Assembly: GCA_009781525.1 (NCBI GenBank)
Contig: WQXZ01000006.1
Span: forward strand, 1-23,204
Reading direction: 5' to 3'
DNA from: Coriobacteriia bacterium
GTDB lineage: Bacteria; Actinomycetota; Coriobacteriia; Coriobacteriales; UBA8131
Length of the DNA: 23,204 nucleotides
Part shown: in pieces, positions 8,476 to 16,431 of the stretch
Layout: the number at the start of each line of letters is the position of its first letter
How positions within the stretch are numbered: the first letter of the stretch is position 1
Made by a program: the position numbers and the translations under genes
The notes under the pieces: model-generated
Told to the model about the DNA's origin: nothing
Seen by the model: only the letters and a program-made list of their open reading frames with translations
Databases searched by the model: none

Positions 8476-8490
8476 TATACTTCTCTACCA
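8476..8490 (+). promoter_or_regulatory. Putative -10 box of a leaderless hydrolase transcript
   Basis: TATACT at 8476-8481 is a near-consensus -10 hexamer. Only eight bases separate it from the ATG at 8490, so transcription would start at or within a base or two of the start codon. No Shine-Dalgarno is present between them and no good -35 box is seen. This spacing is what leaderless actinobacterial genes show. Confidence 0.45.
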
Positions 8491-9446
8491 TGAAGACAAC
8501 AGATTTAAAATTCCTATCCTACGATGGGCAGACCACTATTCGTGGGTGGCTGTTTGAGCCAAACCGTGTAGCTTCGAAAAAGGAAATCCCGCGTGCGGTA
8601 ATCCAGATCGTTCATGGTTCGTCTGAGCACAGTGGTCGCTATGTGCAATTAGCCAAGTATCTGGTAGAACAGGGATTCGTGGTGTGCAGCCACGACCATA
8701 TCGGCCATGGACTATCAATAGAAACTCCAGATGATCTTGGCTATATTCCAGCTGAGGGTGGTACAAAGATTCTGATAGAAGACACCCATCAGCTTCATCT
8801 GCTGATTCAGCAACGCTACTTGGATAGCGTACCTTACATCTTGCTTGGTCATTCACTGGGCAGCTATATCATCAGGGTCTATATCAGTGTCTATGGCGAC
8901 TATCTGGATGCAGCAGTAGTATCTGGAACCACCAACCCATACATATTCACGATTATCCCAAGCTTGATGCTACTTGAGCGAAATGTTCGCAAGCAGGGTG
9001 ATCGAATGGTGTCACCCGGTCTCTACTACAGTTATGGCCAAGGCAGAAACGCCTTTAAGATGAAGGAGCGTCGCACTGATTTTGACTGGCTTTGCTCAGA
9101 CCCTGCAGTTGTCGATGCCTATATGGCTGATCCGCTTTGTGGATTCATGTACTCAAATGGTGCCTACCTGACCATGGCGACTTTGATTCGGAATATGATC
9201 TCGGAAGAAGCGCGCGGTTATACCCCTTCGCACATCTCAATATTCGGAGTGGCAGGCGAGCATGACCCGGTATCATCCAATGGTAGAGCGGTGGTTGCCA
9301 TGGTCAAGTCATTTAGCAAAGCAAAGAAGGGCAATCTTGAGGTCACCATCATTCCTGAGGCATATCATGATGTTTTTCTGGAGCCAAGCTGGAAAAAAAC
9401 CGTTAACACTGTGATCACCTGGCTTGAACTGAGGGTAGGTGCCTGA
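8490..9446 (+). CDS. Alpha/beta hydrolase, lysophospholipase / monoacylglycerol lipase type (S33-like)
   Basis: A 318-residue soluble serine hydrolase of the PldB / serine aminopeptidase S33 group, expected to act on lysophospholipids, monoglycerides or similar esters; the real substrate cannot be read from sequence. The nucleophile is Ser122 in GHSLGS, the acid Asp259 in GEHDPV, and the base His293 in YHDVF. The family's HG...SEHSGRY oxyanion segment lies at 42-51, followed by DHIGHG at 69-74. A lid-like insert covers roughly 145-230. No signal peptide is visible. The frame is open upstream to 8370, but those 40 residues are Pro/Arg/Cys-rich and unlike the family, so the start is placed at the ATG before KTTDLKFLSYDG. 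Confidence 0.88.
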   Translation: MKTTDLKFLSYDGQTTIRGWLFEPNRVASKKEIPRAVIQIVHGSSEHSGRYVQLAKYLVEQGFVVCSHDHIGHGLSIETPDDLGYIPAEGGTKILIEDTHQLHLLIQQRYLDSVPYILLGHSLGSYIIRVYISVYGDYLDAAVVSGTTNPYIFTIIPSLMLLERNVRKQGDRMVSPGLYYSYGQGRNAFKMKERRTDFDWLCSDPAVVDAYMADPLCGFMYSNGAYLTMATLIRNMISEEARGYTPSHISIFGVAGEHDPVSSNGRAVVAMVKSFSKAKKGNLEVTIIPEAYHDVFLEPSWKKTVNTVITWLELRVGA

Positions 9447-9527
9447 AGGAGGGCCTAATAACCAGCGAAGACGACAGCGCAACCATTCTGTGAGAGAATA
9501 TCTGGTGCTTAGTTTTGCGACTTGATT

Positions 9528-9536
9528 TGATATATA
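9528..9536 (+). promoter_or_regulatory. Putative extended -10 promoter of the isomerase gene
   Basis: TGATATATA reads as an extended -10 element (TGN then TATATA at 9531-9536). The matching -35 region is poor. Transcription from here would give a leader of about 55-60 bases before the ATG at 9601. Confidence 0.35.
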
Positions 9537-9570
9537 TGAAGAAACCTTTTATTAACGTGTGTGTTTACAG

Positions 9571-9594
9571 CCTGCGATAGCAGGTAGAGAAAGG
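9571..9594 (+). promoter_or_regulatory. Small stem-loop and ribosome binding site before the isomerase gene
   Basis: CCTGC (9571-9575) pairs with GCAGG (9580-9584) around a GATA tetraloop. Two bases later comes the purine run GAGAAAGG (9587-9594), six bases before the ATG at 9601. The ribosome binding site decides this start over the in-frame ATG at 9559. The hairpin may tune translation. Confidence 0.5.
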
Positions 9595-9600
9595 CATCTG

Positions 9601-11121
9601 ATGCAAAAGAAAATCTGGGAGAACATTCTAGTCGGCATAATGGCTATTGCCCTGCTCGGTTCTGCAGGCTATTTTTACTTCAATAGCAAGAAGCCTGTCT
9701 CAACTGAATATGATATGAAGCAGATCGCGGCTTCAGTAGACGGTATCGATATACGTGAGGCTGATGTTGCCTACATGATCGACACGATGCGCTCCGATTA
9801 CTACGGCACCTTGCTCTCTGACGAAGAGTGGGCTCAGTCTTTGCAGAATGGCGATTTCACGCCGGAAACCTTGCGCGAGTATGTAATCAAAAATCACTTT
9901 GCCGTTCAAATCATGATTATCAATGATGCAGCCGAGCTGGGTATCTACCCTGATAGCGATGCCATTGACCTAAGGCTCACCGAGCAGAAGGCAGCCTTTG
10001 GCAATGACGCCTCCTGGCTGAACTATCTTCGCGCAATCGGGTTCGCTGACGAGGCATCATATCGCCGTTTCCTTGAAGCTCAGGATGTTGTTTCTCCACT
10101 GATTAATGAAATGTTCGGAGACTCAGAACCGACCGACAAAGAGATATATGATTATTTTGTGGAGAATGGCCCGTATCTCACTGGGCGGCGCTCTAGCGCT
10201 ATTGTGATTGACTACGATGACGACAACTTGTCGGATGCGATTCTACAGGCTGTTGCAGCTCTTCAGGCTCTTGAAGCAGGCGAAGACTTTGCTTCAGTTG
10301 CCGACAGATATTCGATAACTGAGCAGGAGCTCGAACCAGGCGGCGATATGGGCTGGAAGGTACTGACTCAGCTTCCCTGGGACTACTATGCGGCACTTGA
10401 CGAGCTTGAGGTCGGAGAGATCTCAGGAATCGTCGATGGCGAGGATTGCCTCTATATCATCTACTGCACTGATTACTTTGAGTTTGACGAGGATAGCTTT
10501 GAGGTCAGCCAGGTTCCGAGCGAGATATACGACAGGGTCATAGAGTACCTGCCTGCCTATCTGGTTGGGCAGCGTCCTGACAAGTATTTCGAAGACCTAA
10601 TGGAGTCGGACAGAATCGTGATCTATCCCATGCCTACCGGCCTTGCCTATGATGTCGATATGAGCCAGCTTGCCAGCAATGAGCTTGAGATCATCGACAC
10701 TGTGATCGGCACTGGACCGGAGGCGGAAGAGGGCGACCTTCTGCGCGTTACCTATGTCGGTACGCTTGAGGATGGCACAGTTTTCGATGCTTCATATCTG
10801 CACGAGCCAGGATATTTTGAGTTCGTTCTTGGCTACGATAATGTTATCGAAGGCTGGCATCAAGGCATGGCTGGCATGCAGGTTGGCGGAGTGCGAACCT
10901 TGATCGTTCCATCCAACCTGGCATATGGATCAAGCGGCAGTGGCTCGATACCGCCATATGCCACCATTACATTCGAGATCGAATTACTCTCGATTAATGG
11001 AGAACCCAATCTCGATGATATTTCAAACGGTGGAGAAAATCTTGATGATGCCACTGGAGATGATGCGCCTCTCACTACCGATGACACCGGCAGCGAGAGC
11101 GGTAACACTCCTGCTGAGTGA
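9601..11121 (+). CDS. Membrane-anchored peptidyl-prolyl isomerase: SurA/PpiC-like plus FKBP domain
   Basis: A 506-residue predicted extracytoplasmic folding factor. An N-terminal membrane helix (about 8-27) without an obvious lipobox anchors it. Residues 40-180 resemble the helical SurA/PrsA N-domain. Residues 197-290 form a parvulin (PpiC) domain with the GGDMGW motif and LxxGxxS ending, but the usual catalytic histidines are not apparent: ASHIL is SAIVI and the final GYHII is CLYII. Residues 362-467 form an FKBP domain with the active-site signatures YVGTLEDGTVFD, FVLG, VIEGW, AYG and IPPYATITFEIEL, so isomerase activity likely rests here. The tail from 468 is acidic and low-complexity. The hydrolase gene lies upstream and the IorA-like gene 36 bases downstream, perhaps co-transcribed. 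Confidence 0.88.
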   Translation: MQKKIWENILVGIMAIALLGSAGYFYFNSKKPVSTEYDMKQIAASVDGIDIREADVAYMIDTMRSDYYGTLLSDEEWAQSLQNGDFTPETLREYVIKNHFAVQIMIINDAAELGIYPDSDAIDLRLTEQKAAFGNDASWLNYLRAIGFADEASYRRFLEAQDVVSPLINEMFGDSEPTDKEIYDYFVENGPYLTGRRSSAIVIDYDDDNLSDAILQAVAALQALEAGEDFASVADRYSITEQELEPGGDMGWKVLTQLPWDYYAALDELEVGEISGIVDGEDCLYIIYCTDYFEFDEDSFEVSQVPSEIYDRVIEYLPAYLVGQRPDKYFEDLMESDRIVIYPMPTGLAYDVDMSQLASNELEIIDTVIGTGPEAEEGDLLRVTYVGTLEDGTVFDASYLHEPGYFEFVLGYDNVIEGWHQGMAGMQVGGVRTLIVPSNLAYGSSGSGSIPPYATITFEIELLSINGEPNLDDISNGGENLDDATGDDAPLTTDDTGSESGNTPAE

Positions 11122-11157
11122 GTGAGCTCCTACTGACTTGCATCATGTGAGTAGCTT

Positions 11158-11979
11158 ATGTCAGAGGGGTTTCTTTCGAGCAGCCAGGTTTTTTTATTGT
11201 CTTCATTGGAGCTGTATGAGGCCTTTCAGGCTTTGAGCTTACTTCCCTACCTGAGCGTTGATCAGTTGGTTTTGCTGGTTTCGGATGAACCGAGCGCTTT
11301 GACAGGTCAGCCTTTACACGACCTGCGCTCATTGGCTAATCTAGTAAAGATTCCTCTTCTTGATGCGTCTTCTCTTGAAGAGGCTCAAGCAATGGTCGAT
11401 GCAGCCTTTCCGCTCAGTGCTAACCTGGAGTCACCAGTGATAATCAGGCTTGCACCAGGTATCAGCCAAGCAATCATGTCAGCGAATCAGCACTACCCGA
11501 TTAATAATATCCTGCCAAGTAAAAGCGAACTGCTTCAGAGCAACCTGGTGAGGCAGGTAGACATTACCCAACGCTTCGAACGTGCAAGCAGCGCGAGCTC
11601 AGAAAGCCATTTTAATAGCGTCGTAAGAACCGGTCTTTCGCCAGCACCAGCTCATCTTGGCATCATTGCTGGTGGCATCAGCTGGTCTTATCTTGAAGAT
11701 GCTATTGCAAGGCTGGGCTACCTTGGCACTATCAGCTTGATGAAAATCGGTATGCCAGTTGCTTTTCCAGACAAACTGGCGACCGAGTTCCTAAAAGACC
11801 TTGACGAGGCCATCGTCTTCGAATCACAAGAGCCATATATCGAGCAAAAGCTTATAGAGATAGTCGGTAGAAACCGCCTGAAAACGAAAATCATTGGTTT
11901 TCTGAACAATGCTGCATTAAGTGAAAACACAGCATCAGAACTGATGGCTAAGCAGATATTCGATTTTATCTCTGCCTAG
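11158..11979 (+). CDS. Orphan protein derived from the central part of indolepyruvate:ferredoxin oxidoreductase alpha (IorA-like)
   Basis: A 273-residue protein with no catalytic module of its own that I can see. Residues 10-100 resemble the C-terminal half of the IorA pyrimidine-binding domain: a segment like VLLVSDEPS, then KIPLLDASSLEEAQAMVDAAF and SPVIIRLAPGIS. Residues 165-250 resemble the transketolase C-terminal-like domain (LGIIAGGISWSYLEDAI, KIGMPVAFPDKL, FESQEPYIEQKL). The family's N-terminal portion, the C-terminal TPP-binding domain and the ferredoxin domain are absent. The frame is intact with ordinary codon use, so it seems kept rather than decaying. Start ATG at 11158 has a weak GTGAG six bases upstream. 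Function unknown; it could be a remnant, a regulator or a subunit of a split enzyme. Confidence 0.65.
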   Translation: MSEGFLSSSQVFLLSSLELYEAFQALSLLPYLSVDQLVLLVSDEPSALTGQPLHDLRSLANLVKIPLLDASSLEEAQAMVDAAFPLSANLESPVIIRLAPGISQAIMSANQHYPINNILPSKSELLQSNLVRQVDITQRFERASSASSESHFNSVVRTGLSPAPAHLGIIAGGISWSYLEDAIARLGYLGTISLMKIGMPVAFPDKLATEFLKDLDEAIVFESQEPYIEQKLIEIVGRNRLKTKIIGFLNNAALSENTASELMAKQIFDFISA

Positions 11980-12191
11980 GCTTTGTGCCTCTTTTCCACC
12001 TTCAGCCAACCTCAGTCCTCGCAGCTGCAGCTACTCAGTCCTCGCAACCAGCCATCCTGCGCAGGCACCAGTCCACGCAGCCGTAGCCTCCCGCATCTGT
12101 AACCCCAACCACCAGCCCACGCATTCAATTTCGCGGTTTTGAGGTCGTAGAGCAAGAGTCGCAGCTATTTGCAGTGGCAGCCTAGTGGCTG
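11980..12191. other. Intergenic region between convergent genes with short direct repeats
   Basis: No gene is seen. The 13-base word CTCAGTCCTCGCA occurs at 12011-12023 and 12034-12046. An imperfect hairpin (12178-12185 with 12192-12199) overlaps the stop codon of the transporter gene. No standard terminator with a T-run is visible for either flanking gene. Confidence 0.5.
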
Positions 12192-13778
12192 CTAGGTTGC
12201 TGAAGCCAGAATCGCATCCTCCGATGGCGGATCATCTGTTTCTGCTGCAGCTTCTGCGTCTCTTTCAGCTATTAATCGCTTCAGCCTCCTGAACTCCATA
12301 CGAATCACCAGGGTTGCTGTCAACACAGCCAGTGTGTCTGCAGATGGGTAGACAAAAGGTATGCCATAGACACCGAATGAATCCGGGAAGATGATTGTCC
12401 AAAGCCTGGGAATAATGTTCATCAGCGGCAGCATGTAGAAAACCGAGCGTGACAGCGACAGCGAGAGTGACTTCATTGGCTGGCCGGTCGATTGGAAGTA
12501 GTTAGCAGAGAGCATCTGCAGACCCATAATCGGCACCATGAACATCGCTATTCTCAAAGCACGAGCGGTAAAGGCGAGTATCTCGCCATCGACCCCGAAG
12601 ATAATCGCCACCCTGGTAGCAAACACCTGTATCAGTATCCAGATACAACAGCCGATGGTAACCATCCACCTAAAGGCTGTGAAGTAGGTTTCTCGGACTC
12701 GTTCATAGTTCTTGGCTCCATAGTTATAACCAAACAGTGGTTGTGCTGCGACCGCGCAGCCCATAATCGGAAAATATGTAACTCCAGAAATTCGATTCAT
12801 CACGCCAAGACCAGCGAATGTGCCGCTGGTACCGATCGGTGAAAGAGCTCCAAAGTAAGAGATCGTGTTATTGATCGTCAGTGAGATGAAAGCATTGGTG
12901 AACTGCATGATAAATGAAGCAGATCCCAGCTTGAGGATATTTTTCATGATGTCCCAATCAAAGCCGATGTTCTCTCTTCGAACCTTGAACGGTGCCTTAT
13001 TTCCGAAGACGAAATAGGACATGACCATCGCACAACTGGCTGCCTGGCCGCAAAGCTGTGCAGTCGCTGAACCAGCAACTCCCCACTTCAGTACTAAAAC
13101 GAACAGGAAGTTGAAGCAAAATGACACAACGACGCCTGTTGCACTGGTATAAAACGCTCTGAACGGATCGCCAGCAGTTCTGATATAGTTGTTATAACCC
13201 ATCCCCAAGAACTGCAGAATAAGTCCGCTTGAAACAATACGGATATAAGTCGTTGCCGAAGCAACCAGCTCTTCTGATACGCCTGAGAACTTTAAAAACG
13301 GAGTCATCATTACCTGCAGCATAACAGTACAGAACAACGCTGCACACAGGCTCATCGTAAAGCAGACGCCCAAGATCTTATCCGCTTGATCTCTTCTGCC
13401 TTCCCCCATACGCAGCGCTAACAAGGCGTTTCCGCCTGCACCCAGTAAGGTTGATACAGCCATTGAGAACTGCATGATCGGCATCGCTACTGTAGCCGTT
13501 GCCAGGCCGACCGGGCCAACACCGTGACCCATGAAGATTCCGTCAATGATATTGTAGAGGCCGCTGAATAGCATTCCTGCAATTGCAGGCAAAGCGAACT
13601 CGGTGATCAGCTTGCTAATATTCCCGGTTCCAAGACGATCGACCTTTGCCTGCCGCCGTTCGTCTTCAGTCATTTCATCTGGCTCATCAGTTGCTGATTC
13701 AGCTTTTCTGCCTGCTTCTGATGAATCTTCTGAGACGGTTTCTGAAACGGATTTTTTCTCATCATCGTTTGCCGCCAA
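12192..13778 (-). CDS. MATE family efflux transporter
   Basis: A membrane transporter of 528 residues with about 12 membrane helices, of the multidrug and toxin extrusion family (Na+- or H+-coupled drug export). Family features include LPAIAGMLFSGLYNIIDGIFMG at the first helix and the repeated half with LGVMNRISGVTYFPIMG and QPLFGYNYGA. An acidic, probably cytoplasmic N-terminal extension of about 45 residues (Ser/Glu-rich) precedes the first helix. Neither possible start is ATG. TTG at 13778 is chosen because GAGGTG lies seven bases upstream; TTG at 13793 lacks a good site and would add five residues. It follows birA in the same direction after 127 bases containing a palindrome, so it may have its own promoter. 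Substrate cannot be inferred. Confidence 0.85.
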   Translation of the reverse strand: MAANDDEKKSVSETVSEDSSEAGRKAESATDEPDEMTEDERRQAKVDRLGTGNISKLITEFALPAIAGMLFSGLYNIIDGIFMGHGVGPVGLATATVAMPIMQFSMAVSTLLGAGGNALLALRMGEGRRDQADKILGVCFTMSLCAALFCTVMLQVMMTPFLKFSGVSEELVASATTYIRIVSSGLILQFLGMGYNNYIRTAGDPFRAFYTSATGVVVSFCFNFLFVLVLKWGVAGSATAQLCGQAASCAMVMSYFVFGNKAPFKVRRENIGFDWDIMKNILKLGSASFIMQFTNAFISLTINNTISYFGALSPIGTSGTFAGLGVMNRISGVTYFPIMGCAVAAQPLFGYNYGAKNYERVRETYFTAFRWMVTIGCCIWILIQVFATRVAIIFGVDGEILAFTARALRIAMFMVPIMGLQMLSANYFQSTGQPMKSLSLSLSRSVFYMLPLMNIIPRLWTIIFPDSFGVYGIPFVYPSADTLAVLTATLVIRMEFRRLKRLIAERDAEAAAETDDPPSEDAILASAT

Positions 13779-13859
13779 AGCAATACACCTCAAATTCTCA
13801 GAACACCACCGTTGGTAAACGGCTTCTTGTTTCGATATAAGGAAAAGATTTTCCGCGGG

Positions 13860-13878
13860 TAGAAACTATTAGTTTCTA
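13860..13878. promoter_or_regulatory. Palindrome upstream of the MATE gene, possible operator
   Basis: TAGAAAC (13860-13866) and GTTTCTA (13872-13878) form a perfect 7-bp inverted repeat around TATTA. It lies about 80 bases upstream of the transporter start and 28 bases past the end of birA. Its size and AT content fit a dimeric repressor site. There is no T-run, so a terminator role is less likely. Confidence 0.4.
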
Positions 13879-13905
13879 GAGTATCCAAGCATTGTACCAT
13901 CAAAT

Positions 13906-14844
13906 CTATCCGTCACAACGGAAGGTTATGTCTCCACTGATTATTCCGCAGGTTTCATCCCCATTTTGAATGATAACCTGCCCAGAATTATCAATTCCTG
14001 CCAGAACTCCTTCGGCAACCATCTGTCCCAAAGCATTACTGATCTGAACAGACTCGCCCAGCCGCGCCATGTGGTTTCTATATTCATCAGCAAAGGCAGC
14101 AAAGTTTTTGTCCAGGTTCTGCCATCGGTCAAGATAGTCGATGTTACATTTGACAATCGTGTCAACAATCCGTGACAGTATTTCTGATTGAGACTCTGTA
14201 GCCAGTGCCGCGCTGGGCAGCGCTGAGCTAGGTAGCGCAGCTCCGAGTTGCTCCACGCCAGGCTGCTCTACGCCAGGCTGCCCACCCACGAAATGCTCAA
14301 CCAGGTAGGCTGGACGATTCGGCTCGGCAGCACCCTGCTCGGCAGCACCCGACCCGGCTGGCAACGCAACACCTGAAAAAACATTCACGCCGATTCCGAT
14401 CACTGCCCGCCAATTAATAAGCTCGACCAGAATTCCTGCCAGCTTGTGTTGTACCTCGGCACCCGAATCAAGCAGCAGATCATTTGGCCACTTAACCAGA
14501 ATCCTGCGATCAATCAAAGGCTGCAAGGCAAAACGAGTAGCCAGCGCAACCAGTAAAGGTAGGCAGGCAGCTGCCTCAGCAGCAAGCAGGTCAGGCCAAA
14601 GCAGCGACAGGTAAACTCCGCCCTCAGGCGAATGCCAACTACGCCCCAATCGCCCTCGGCCACCTGACTGCCAGTCAGCGACAACAACAGTCGGCAGACT
14701 CGTATCGACCTGCTCTGAAGCAGCCAACTCCAGCTGTCCAGACAGTAACTGCTTCACGAAATCATTGGTCGAAGGCAGGCTCTTGAAATGCAGCAGTTGA
14801 TAGCCTTCACGCAGGCTAATATCGATCAGCGCAGAGTCTAACAT
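13906..14844 (-). CDS. birA: Biotin--[acetyl-CoA-carboxylase] ligase, no DNA-binding domain
   Basis: A 312-residue ligase that activates biotin with ATP and attaches it to carrier proteins such as acetyl-CoA carboxylase. The start MLDSALIDISL leads directly to the catalytic fold: LPSTND (24-29), GRGRLGRSWHSPEGGVYLSL with the biotinyl-AMP loop, and KWPNDLLL. GIGVNV follows. The C-terminal beta domain is at about 258-312. The N-terminal helix-turn-helix of bifunctional BirA is absent, so it cannot be the classical repressor. Between the central and C-terminal domains is an unusual insert of about 45 residues (Ala/Gly/Pro/Glu-rich) built from short tandem repeats. The gene starts 21 bases after pth ends and belongs to the glmU-prs-pth cluster. 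Confidence 0.92.
   Translation of the reverse strand: MLDSALIDISLREGYQLLHFKSLPSTNDFVKQLLSGQLELAASEQVDTSLPTVVVADWQSGGRGRLGRSWHSPEGGVYLSLLWPDLLAAEAAACLPLLVALATRFALQPLIDRRILVKWPNDLLLDSGAEVQHKLAGILVELINWRAVIGIGVNVFSGVALPAGSGAAEQGAAEPNRPAYLVEHFVGGQPGVEQPGVEQLGAALPSSALPSAALATESQSEILSRIVDTIVKCNIDYLDRWQNLDKNFAAFADEYRNHMARLGESVQISNALGQMVAEGVLAGIDNSGQVIIQNGDETCGIISGDITFRCDG
14250..14351. repeat. Two 15-bp tandem duplications inside birA
   Basis: Units at 14250-14264 and 14265-14279 differ by one base and encode GVEQ(P/L). Units at 14322-14336 and 14337-14351 differ by one base and encode the GAAEQ/GAAEP pair. Both keep the reading frame because the unit is a multiple of three. Confidence 0.75.
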
Positions 14845-14865
14845 GCCGAATCCGCCCGTAAGACT

Positions 14866-15444
14866 TCAAGACTGGTTAAATCTGTTCATGGCAGCCTGCA
14901 GTCCATCGTCAATCACTGCCAGAGCCATCGGCACCGCCTGCTGCACAGACACTTCAAGTTCCTCCAGTTGAGCAGTGCCCAATCTATGCAAAACGTAGTC
15001 GATTGCCGTCATCTGTCCGGGAGGACGACCTACCCCAATGCGCAACCGAACAAAATCTGCACCAACATTTTCTATTATGGATAAAACCCCTCTGTGCCCA
15101 CCATGACGCCCGCCCAGCTTCAGCTTCAGCGCTCCGTCTGGGAGGTCAAGCTCATCATGTACAACTATCAAGCTCTGCAGATCTGCTTCTTCGAATTCAT
15201 AGAGCCTGAACAGATTTCTTACCGGTCTTCCGCTTGAATTCATGAAGCTTTGTGGCTTGGCTAGAACCAAGCGATGCCCGTGGTAGTTAACCTCAGCTAA
15301 AATTGCTCCACCCAGGTTCTTCCAGTAGTTAGCACCGAGTTCACGTGCCAGAGCATCGATGACTTTGAAACCGGCATTGTGTCGGGTGTCAGCGTATGCG
15401 AGCCCGGGGTTACCAAGCCCAACAATCAGAATGGTGCCGGTCAT
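14866..15444 (-). CDS. pth: Peptidyl-tRNA hydrolase
   Basis: A 192-residue cytoplasmic enzyme that releases tRNA from prematurely dropped peptidyl-tRNA. Conserved active-site residues are Asn12 (GLGNPG), His22 (TRHNAGF), Asn69 (PQSFMNSSG) and Asp97 (VVHDELD). The later GGHxG segment reads GGRHGGHRG, with Arg where the E. coli enzyme has Asn114; related bacteria also vary here. The frame is open upstream within prs, but MTGTILIVGLGNPG is the family start. That ATG lies one base after the prs stop (TGA G ATG), so the two are almost certainly translationally coupled. birA follows 21 bases later. Confidence 0.94.
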   Translation of the reverse strand: MTGTILIVGLGNPGLAYADTRHNAGFKVIDALARELGANYWKNLGGAILAEVNYHGHRLVLAKPQSFMNSSGRPVRNLFRLYEFEEADLQSLIVVHDELDLPDGALKLKLGGRHGGHRGVLSIIENVGADFVRLRIGVGRPPGQMTAIDYVLHRLGTAQLEELEVSVQQAVPMALAVIDDGLQAAMNRFNQS

Positions 15445-15445
15445 C

Positions 15446-16408
15446 TCAAATCTGAAAATCTGGATCAAATAGCTCTGAAACGCTTTCATCATAGAAGACA
15501 TTGTTCACAGCCTTCGCCAGAAGTGGTGCAACAGAGACAACCTCTATCTTGCCGCGTGTGCGACTTTTGGGAACAGCAACTGTATCGCAGACGATAACCT
15601 TCAGCATATCGGCTTGCTCGATTCGCTCATAGGCTTTGCCCGAGAACAGTCCGTGTGTCGCACAGACATAGACCTCTTTGGCGCCTGCCTCTAACAAAGC
15701 GTCGACACCATTGATTACCGATCCACCTGTGTCAATCATGTCATCGTTGATGATGCAGGTCTTGCCAGTCACATTGCCGATCACTGTCGTTACTTCTGAG
15801 GCATTGTGCTCGGGACGTGTCTTTGACATGATTGCTAGGTCTGCATCCATTAGATCAGCTAGTTTCTTGGCCGCCTTGGCTCTACCGACATCGGGTGATA
15901 CAACACAGACATTCTCAAGCTCCATTGCATTGAAATAGTCTGCGAAAATCGGTAATGCTGTCAGGTGGTTGACCGGTGTGTCAAAGAAACCTTGAATCTG
16001 TCCCTGATGCAAGTCGATGCAGATGCTCCGATCGATTCCGGATATCGTCATCAGGTTCGCCACCAGCTTCGCGGTTATCGGCTCGCGGGCAGCAGACTTC
16101 TTGTCTTGACGCGAGTAGCCATAGTGCGTCAGCACTGCAGTGACCGAACGAGCAGAGGCTCGCTTGGCAGCATCAGCCATAATCAGTAGCTCCATCAGGT
16201 TGTCGTTGACCTTGCCTGCTACCGACTGAACAATGAAGACATCACATCCTCGTACGCTCTCAAGGTAGCGGGCATAGATCTCTCCGTTAGCAAAGGTCGT
16301 CACGCTGACCTTACCGAGTTCTACTCCACATTCTTTGGCTATCTTTTGTGCCAGATCCCTGTTAGAGCGTCCGCTGAAAAGCTTCAGTGTCTTATGCACC
16401 TCAACCAT
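15446..16408 (-). CDS. prs: Ribose-phosphate pyrophosphokinase (PRPP synthetase)
   Basis: A 320-residue enzyme that makes PRPP from ribose 5-phosphate and ATP for nucleotide, His and Trp synthesis. The family start LKLFSGRSN is followed by FANGEIYARYLESVRG, the ATP-site segment IDLHQGQIQGFFD, VVSPDVGRAKAAK, the TRPEHN flexible loop and the PRPP-binding motif INDDMIDTGGS. The ATG at 16408 is preceded by AGGAAGG four bases away. An in-frame extension to 16492 would overlap glmU and lacks family similarity. It starts 23 bases after glmU, a pairing common in Gram-positive bacteria. Confidence 0.96.
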   Translation of the reverse strand: MVEVHKTLKLFSGRSNRDLAQKIAKECGVELGKVSVTTFANGEIYARYLESVRGCDVFIVQSVAGKVNDNLMELLIMADAAKRASARSVTAVLTHYGYSRQDKKSAAREPITAKLVANLMTISGIDRSICIDLHQGQIQGFFDTPVNHLTALPIFADYFNAMELENVCVVSPDVGRAKAAKKLADLMDADLAIMSKTRPEHNASEVTTVIGNVTGKTCIINDDMIDTGGSVINGVDALLEAGAKEVYVCATHGLFSGKAYERIEQADMLKVIVCDTVAVPKSRTRGKIEVVSVAPLLAKAVNNVFYDESVSELFDPDFQI

Positions 16409-16431
16409 GTTGCCTTCCTCTCGTGTAAGTG

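Larger units (their letters stand above)
7748..8489. other. Gene-free region with repeats, 742 bases
   Basis: No convincing gene is present: the open frames here are short, proline/arginine-rich and change character across the repeats. The stretch holds two 22-bp direct repeats (7885-7940), a 207-bp inverted-repeat element (8040-8246), a hairpin at 8352-8373, and GC-rich filler with Asc-type palindromes near 8331-8341. The right end contains the putative promoter of the hydrolase gene. Confidence 0.7.

Noticed and set aside
8370..8489. N-terminal extension of the hydrolase
   Set aside because: Forty Pro/Arg/Cys-rich residues from repeat-like DNA; the family begins at the ATG at 8490 and a -10 box lies inside the extension.
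13906..14844. BirA as a biotin-responsive repressor
   Set aside because: No N-terminal helix-turn-helix is present; the chain starts directly with the ligase fold.
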